Origin: an uncultured Clostridia bacterium
GTDB lineage: Bacteria > Bacillota > Clostridia > Christensenellales > UBA1242
DNA: 64,000 nucleotides
Direction of reading: 5' to 3'
Assembly (NCBI GenBank): GCA_934747765.1
Contig: CAKVGZ010000003.1
Location: 62,001 to 126,000 of the forward strand
The notes beneath the pieces were generated by a model. It ran no database searches. It was not told the origin of the DNA and worked only from the letters and a program-made list of their open reading frames with translations. The position numbers and the translations under genes were made by a program. How positions within the stretch are numbered: the first letter of the stretch is position 1; the number at the start of each line of letters is the position of its first letter. Below are positions 59,541 to 64,000 of this stretch, in pieces.

Positions 59541-60363
59541 AGTCTATATTTTCTTCAGAGATTTCCAAAACTTCAGATTCTTCTTCTTTTTGTTTTAAGG
59601 AAGATTTTAAACTTTGTTCTTTGATTGGAAGAGTAACTGAAAAATTGTTTGCTTGATTTTGGGAATAGATAATTTTGCTGTCGCCGTTTTTGCTTTCAAC
59701 TTTTCCTTCAATTTGTGCATCAATTTTGGAGTTGCCCATAAGCAGGTCAATGTTTCCGTTGTTTTGGCTACAAATTTTTGTTTGGTCGCATACTTTTCCA
59801 ATTGTTCCATTGTTGATTGTGCCAACAACAGATTTGTTCAGCAAATGTTCAATTGTGCCATTCATTATTGTTGTTATTTTTGCATTGTCTTCAAGAGCGA
59901 ATATTTCGCCATCAATAAGTGTGCCAATTTTTGCGTTGTTTCTGATGTACAAAATTTTTCCACTGTTAAAAGTTGTCACTTTCGATTTGTCGTCCATGAA
60001 CTTAATGCTTCCAGAATTGAAGGTTCCAATTTTGGATTTGTTCTTTAAATAATCAATTTCAGCATTATTAACTGTTGTTAGTTTTGCTTTGCCTTCAACA
60101 TTTGTTATCGTTCCAGTTTTAAGCATTCCAACTGTTGCTTTTCCTTTCAAAAGTTTGATTGAGCCACTGTTAAAAACATGAACAACGGCTTTGCCCGAAA
60201 TTTCGTCGAAGTTTGAATTTGTTGTTTCAAGAACAACAACTTTTCCAGTTGCCACAACATTGTTGCAGTTGTCCAAAAAATGTTTGCCTTCTTTTAAAAC
60301 CAGGTCGTTTTCACCTTTATGGAACACTGGTTCTTCATCTTTTTTCTTAATAAAAAGTGCCAT
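59539..60363 (-). CDS. 17-residue-repeat beta-solenoid protein
   Basis: A 274-residue protein made largely of exact 17-residue repeats, for example NSGSIKFMDDKSKVTTF, NSGKILYIRNNAKIGTL and IDGEIFALEDNAKITTI; about ten turns run from residue 50 to 220. The regular I/V/L positions with Gly at turn corners predict a right-handed beta-solenoid, recalling bactofilins or pentapeptide-type scaffolds but not matching one I know. It has no signal peptide; the C-terminus is charged and acidic. AAAGGAG precedes the ATG. Confidence 0.75.
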   Translation of the reverse strand: MALFIKKKDEEPVFHKGENDLVLKEGKHFLDNCNNVVATGKVVVLETTNSNFDEISGKAVVHVFNSGSIKLLKGKATVGMLKTGTITNVEGKAKLTTVNNAEIDYLKNKSKIGTFNSGSIKFMDDKSKVTTFNSGKILYIRNNAKIGTLIDGEIFALEDNAKITTIMNGTIEHLLNKSVVGTINNGTIGKVCDQTKICSQNNGNIDLLMGNSKIDAQIEGKVESKNGDSKIIYSQNQANNFSVTLPIKEQSLKSSLKQKEEESEVLEISEENID

Positions 60364-60655
60364 ATTTTTTCTCCTTTGTTAATTATATTACCATAAATGA
60401 AAAAATAAACAAAAAATTTATCAAACATTTATCAAATTGTTTTATGAAAAATTTAATTTATGTAGAAAATTTTGTGAAAGAAAAACGCACTTTTTGTACC
60501 TTTTTGTTGGAAAAATTTTAATGTTTTTTCCTTTCGATATATTCATTTATTAACCCTTATTTTTCGACTTTTTAAACTCTTTTTCTCTTACTTTTTGACC
60601 TTTAATTTCCTATATACTGACCCCGCAAATACAAATGAATTTGAGGAGGAAAATT
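60364..60655. other. AT-rich intergenic region, ~290 nt
   Basis: Between divergent genes. The plus strand is pyrimidine-rich in its second half, with several CTTTTTG/ACTTTTT runs; a TATACT at 60613-60618 may be the -10 for the 60656 gene. No RNA gene or hairpin is apparent. Confidence 0.5.
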
Positions 60656-61018
60656 ATGGAAAAAAATTACAATTGTGATGCACTAAAAAGACTTGCAAGG
60701 CAAGCGAAAAACAGGTTGAGTAACCACAAATATTTAAACGGGAAAGGTGAATACAACGTGAAAAACGGAGAATACTTGGCTGAGTACAAACTCATGCTTC
60801 TTAGTTCAAAAGAAGACGAAAAACTTTACTCAAAAGTGTGCCAAATTTTGAGTGAGAACAGAGATGTCATAAATCCACTTGGAAAGCTTGTTGACAAAAC
60901 CAAATTCAGCACTTTGTCCGACAAAGACAAAGAAAGATACATATTTAATTTGGCAGACAAATATAGGCAAATGAAACAACGTTTCGAAAAAGAAAATGAA
61001 TTTTCAGAGGTTGTTTAG
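60656..61018 (+). CDS. Unknown 120-residue cytosolic protein
   Basis: A charged, helical protein (RLARQAKNRLSNHKYLNGKG at the start, KERYIFNLADKYRQMKQRFEKEN at the end) with no recognised domain. The ATG at 60656 follows an excellent GAGGAGG; an ATG at 60635 lies upstream of that site and is disfavoured. It is followed by the leaderless pcrA-like gene with its own promoter overlapping its stop. Confidence 0.65.
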   Translation: MEKNYNCDALKRLARQAKNRLSNHKYLNGKGEYNVKNGEYLAEYKLMLLSSKEDEKLYSKVCQILSENRDVINPLGKLVDKTKFSTLSDKDKERYIFNLADKYRQMKQRFEKENEFSEVV

Positions 61019-61019
61019 T

Positions 61020-61047
61020 TTGATTTTTGTTATATCTGTGATATATT
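61020..61047 (+). promoter_or_regulatory. pcrA promoter, leaderless GTG start
   Basis: TTGATT, 16-nt spacer, TATATT, six bases, GTG at 61054. Confidence 0.7.
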
Positions 61048-61053
61048 ATTTTC

Positions 61054-63267
61054 GTGGATATTTTAGAAGACCTTAACAGTGAGCAACAAAAAGCGCTCCT
61101 TCAAACCGAAGGGGCTGTTTTGGTTGTTGCCGGCGCAGGAAGTGGCAAAACGCGCCTTTTGACTCATAGAATTGCATATTTGATAAAAGAAAAGCACGTT
61201 TCGCCATATAACATTTTGGCAATTACTTTCACCAATAAAGCGTCCAGAGAAATGAAACAACGTTGCGACCAAATCATCGGAGAAGAAGGAAATGTTTGGA
61301 TTTCAACATTCCATTCAATGTGCGCCAGAATCTTAAGAATGGACATTGAAGAATTGGGAGATTACACAAAAAATTTCACCATTTATTCCGACCAAGATAG
61401 TGACAAAGTTTTTAAGAATATTTTTTCAACATTGAAAATTGACAAAGATGAAACAAAAAAAAGTGTGATGTTTCACATTTCAAATTTGAAAAATAATAAT
61501 ATGACAATTCAAGAATATGAGAATTTATATTCTTATGTTTCAAATTTTGATAATATCAAAAAAGCATATTTCATGTATGAAAGTGAACTGAAAAAAGCAA
61601 ATGCGCTGGACTTTAATGACCTTTTGAACAAAACATATGAACTTTTGAAAAAATGTCCAAACGTTCTTGAAAAATATCAAGAAAGATTTAAATATATTTT
61701 GGTCGATGAATTTCAGGACACAAACAAAATTCAATATGACCTTGTCAAACTTTTGGCTGGGAAATATAAAAATATATTTGTTGTTGGCGATGAAGACCAA
61801 TGCATTTACACTTGGCGTGGAGCAAATTACACAAATATATTTGATTTTCAAAAAGATTTCGAAAATGTGAAAGTTTTCAAACTTGAACAAAACTATCGTT
61901 CAACAAAAAATATACTAAATCTTGCAAATGCTTTGATAAAGAAAAACAAATCTAGAATTGACAAAAATCTTTGGACAGAAAGAACTGAAGGCAAAAAACC
62001 CGAAGTCCGTCTTGTTTATGATGAACGAGAAGAGGCAGAAATTGTTGCAAGAGAAATTGTTGATTTGGTGCAAAACGAAGGATATTCCTACAGTGATTTT
62101 GCCGTGCTTGTGAGATTGAATGCTTTGACATTTCCGTTTGAAGAAAAGTTTTTGACATATAACATTTCTCACAGAATTTTTGGTGGATTTAAGTTTTATG
62201 AAAGAGCAGAAATCAAAAATTTAATTTCTTATCTTCGCTTGTTTTTAAATCCACGCGATGATATATCGTTTTTGCGAATTATAAATTTCCCAAAACGAGG
62301 AATTGGTGAAAGTGCAATAAAAACCTTAACAACAGTTGCAAACGAAAATGAAACGAGTTTGATGATTGTTGTTTTGCAAAGTGAAAAATTTGACCTTGGA
62401 GGCCTTGCAAAAAAAATTGAAAATTTCAAAAAAACTTATGTGTCACTTTTGGCAAGCTATGAGGATTTGACTTTGTCGAATTTTGTTGAAAATGTCATAA
62501 AACAGTTTGATATCAAGAGTGCATATTCAAGCGGGAGTGAGGAAGACCTTGAACGTCAACTTAACATAAACACTTTTGTTTCGGCTGTGCAAGAATTTGA
62601 AAAAAACAATCCAAGCGGAACACTTTTGGATTTCTTGGAAAGCGTCACTCTTGTTTCGGACATTGACACCATGGACGATTCAAACAACGCGGTCACAATT
62701 GCCACAATCCATTCGGTCAAAGGTCTTGAATTTAGATATGTGTTCATTGTTGGATTGGAAGAGAAAATTTTTCCAATTTCAAGAGCCTATGGCAAAGATG
62801 AAGACATGGAAGAAGAAAGACGTCTGATGTATGTTGCCATAACGCGCGCGAAAGAAAACTTGATGCTAACTCGCTGTCGAACACGTTTTTTGTATGGTCG
62901 CCGAGAATTTGAAATTGATTCCAGATTCTTAAAAGAACTTGGACTTTCAGGTCAAGAAAAAATGAGCCCACAACTTAGCGTTGACAAGTTGCCAAAAGTT
63001 TATTTCAGTGAGGCAATTAATGTTGCCGAAAAACCTGAAACAAAATATTCTTACAATCCTTTTGCGCAAAAAACAAAATACGAAGAATATATTGAAAAAT
63101 CTGAAAAGAAAGAAAAGAATTATGTTGCAGGGCAAACTGTTTCTCATCCAAAATTTGGAACAGGAAAAGTTTTGAAATGCGATGACATGTTTGTTGACAT
63201 AGAATTTGAGAAACTTGGAATTAAGACGCTTGTTAAGGAAATTGCGCCTTTGGAAATAGTTGAATAG
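61054..63267 (+). CDS. pcrA: ATP-dependent DNA helicase PcrA/UvrD
   Basis: A 737-residue SF1 helicase: VVAGAGSGKTRLLTHRIAYL (Walker A), ITFTNKASREMKQR, LVDEFQDTNKIQ (motif II), VVGDEDQCIYTWRGA (motif III), LEQNYRST (motif IV), TIHSVKGLEF (V) and MYVAITRAKENL (VI). The C-terminus holds the PcrA Tudor-like module (VSHPKFGTGKVL). It works in excision repair and in removing RecA and RNA polymerase. The GTG start has no ribosome site. The usual ligA partner is absent; ftsY follows after 9 nt. Confidence 0.96.
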   Translation: MDILEDLNSEQQKALLQTEGAVLVVAGAGSGKTRLLTHRIAYLIKEKHVSPYNILAITFTNKASREMKQRCDQIIGEEGNVWISTFHSMCARILRMDIEELGDYTKNFTIYSDQDSDKVFKNIFSTLKIDKDETKKSVMFHISNLKNNNMTIQEYENLYSYVSNFDNIKKAYFMYESELKKANALDFNDLLNKTYELLKKCPNVLEKYQERFKYILVDEFQDTNKIQYDLVKLLAGKYKNIFVVGDEDQCIYTWRGANYTNIFDFQKDFENVKVFKLEQNYRSTKNILNLANALIKKNKSRIDKNLWTERTEGKKPEVRLVYDEREEAEIVAREIVDLVQNEGYSYSDFAVLVRLNALTFPFEEKFLTYNISHRIFGGFKFYERAEIKNLISYLRLFLNPRDDISFLRIINFPKRGIGESAIKTLTTVANENETSLMIVVLQSEKFDLGGLAKKIENFKKTYVSLLASYEDLTLSNFVENVIKQFDIKSAYSSGSEEDLERQLNINTFVSAVQEFEKNNPSGTLLDFLESVTLVSDIDTMDDSNNAVTIATIHSVKGLEFRYVFIVGLEEKIFPISRAYGKDEDMEEERRLMYVAITRAKENLMLTRCRTRFLYGRREFEIDSRFLKELGLSGQEKMSPQLSVDKLPKVYFSEAINVAEKPETKYSYNPFAQKTKYEEYIEKSEKKEKNYVAGQTVSHPKFGTGKVLKCDDMFVDIEFEKLGIKTLVKEIAPLEIVE

Positions 63268-63276
63268 GAGGAGAAT

Positions 63277-64000
63277 ATGGGACTTTTCAAAAAGATTGCA
63301 ACTGCGCTGAAAAAAACACGCGAGGCAATTTCGCGAAAATTTGACGCACTTTTGAGCGGAGGAGAACTTACTGATGAATTTTATGAAGAACTTGAAGACA
63401 TTCTGATTTCTTCAGACATTGGCGCTCGTGCAAGCATGGAAATTGTGGATGAACTTAGAATTTATTCCCGTAAAAACAAAATAAGAAATGGTGAAGATGT
63501 TAAGAAAGCATTGAAGGAAATTCTTGCAAACATTTTTGAAGAGATAAAGCCTGAAAAAACTGAAGAAGGTTTTTTCAAATCTCCAGCTGTGATTTCTGTT
63601 ATTGGCGTTAACGGGGTGGGGAAAACAACATCTCTTGGAAAACTTGCTGGGAAACTGAAAGAACAAGGAAAAGAGGTTTGCCTTGTTGCGGGTGACACTT
63701 TTCGTGCGGCCGCTTCCGACCAACTGACTGAATGGGCAAATCGCGTCAAAGTGAGAATCATAAAGCATGCAGAGGGTGCAGATGCAGGTGCAGTTGTGTT
63801 TGATGGAATTTCAAGTGCAAAGGCAAAACACACTGATGCGCTTTTGATTGACACAGCAGGCCGTTTGCACACAAAAGGCAATTTGATGAACGAACTTGCG
63901 AAAATTGACCGTATAATAAAAAAAGAATACCCTGAAGCCAATCGATACAACTTGATTGTGATCGATGCAACAACAGGGCAAAATGCGATTAATCAGATAG
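63277..64000 (+). CDS. ftsY: Signal recognition particle receptor FtsY (partial)
   Basis: The frame is open to the right edge, giving 241 residues of an SRP GTPase NG domain: an N-domain helix bundle (DEFYEELEDILISSDIG), G1 GVNGVGKTTSLGKLA, then AGDTFRAAASDQL, DTAGRLHTKGNLMNEL and VIDATTGQNA. The short N-terminus, lacking an acidic A domain, is typical of Firmicutes FtsY. GGAGGAG precedes the ATG at 63277. It is the membrane receptor for the SRP whose RNA is encoded at 59171-59438. Confidence 0.95.
   Translation, partial: MGLFKKIATALKKTREAISRKFDALLSGGELTDEFYEELEDILISSDIGARASMEIVDELRIYSRKNKIRNGEDVKKALKEILANIFEEIKPEKTEEGFFKSPAVISVIGVNGVGKTTSLGKLAGKLKEQGKEVCLVAGDTFRAAASDQLTEWANRVKVRIIKHAEGADAGAVVFDGISSAKAKHTDALLIDTAGRLHTKGNLMNELAKIDRIIKKEYPEANRYNLIVIDATTGQNAINQI

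Noticed and set aside
60364..60655. Riboswitch or T-box in the pyrimidine-rich intergenic region
   Set aside because: No stable stems or conserved T-box or riboswitch core sequences could be found by eye.
1..64000. Alternative genetic code (UGA as tryptophan)
   Set aside because: Many conserved genes end in TGA at the expected length, and Trp positions in conserved motifs use TGG.

Overview
The window is AT-rich, densely packed, chromosomal DNA using the standard genetic code. It looks like an uncultured spore-forming member of Bacillota, probably class Clostridia. Support for this: sporulation-associated genes (ylbJ, a ytfI-ytfJ-dacF cluster, a YlmC/YmxH PRC-barrel protein, a SpoVB-like flippase), Clostridia-type conserved families (DUF4364, TIGR04086), AddAB instead of RecBCD, a long SRP RNA with an Alu domain, and HrcA/CIRCE heat-shock control. 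The order-level assignment is inference; no 16S rRNA is present.

Layout: 1-8.5 kb holds the 3' end of addB, addA, a large membrane-anchored coiled-coil protein with GRPRK motifs, a lipoprotein operon and dnaB. 8.7-14.1 kb is an accessory stretch: a sigma-region-4-like HTH protein, an SH3-like wall protein, an orphan phage terminase large subunit, a small wHTH-TM protein, and a set made of a degenerate ABC ATPase, a PucR-type HTH and a membrane protein. 14.2-21.2 kb holds RNase J, ylmC, nrdR, feoAB, a repeat surface protein and two small ORFs. 21.2-25.9 kb is hrcA-grpE-dnaK-dnaJ behind a CIRCE operator. 25.9-31.6 kb holds a metalloprotease-like gene beside a catalytically dead paralogue, mtaB, a HIT protein and a third HExxH protein. 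31.6-36.4 kb is rimP-nusA-ylxR-infB-rbfA. 36.4-50.3 kb holds housekeeping and sporulation genes (spoVB-like, hup, dus, cmk, fabG, an M1 peptidase, trmD-rbgA-yraN, ylbJ, pta, tsaD, ytfI-ytfJ-dacF). 50.4-57.6 kb holds a split DUF11 gene, small regulators, a ferritin-like protein, an SDR, a pseudouridine synthase, a topoisomerase A subunit and a DUF4364 gene. 57.6-64 kb holds tRNA-Glu with 178-bp tandem repeats of its own 3' end, the SRP RNA, a 17-residue-repeat solenoid protein, a PcrA/UvrD helicase and the start of ftsY.

The most striking cross-cutting pattern is transcriptional. About a dozen first-of-operon genes on both strands lack a Shine-Dalgarno sequence and have a sigma-A-type -10 hexamer ending 6-7 nt before the start codon. 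These are predicted leaderless mRNAs, whereas downstream operon genes mostly keep good GGAG-type ribosome sites. Several convergent gene pairs overlap at their stop codons.
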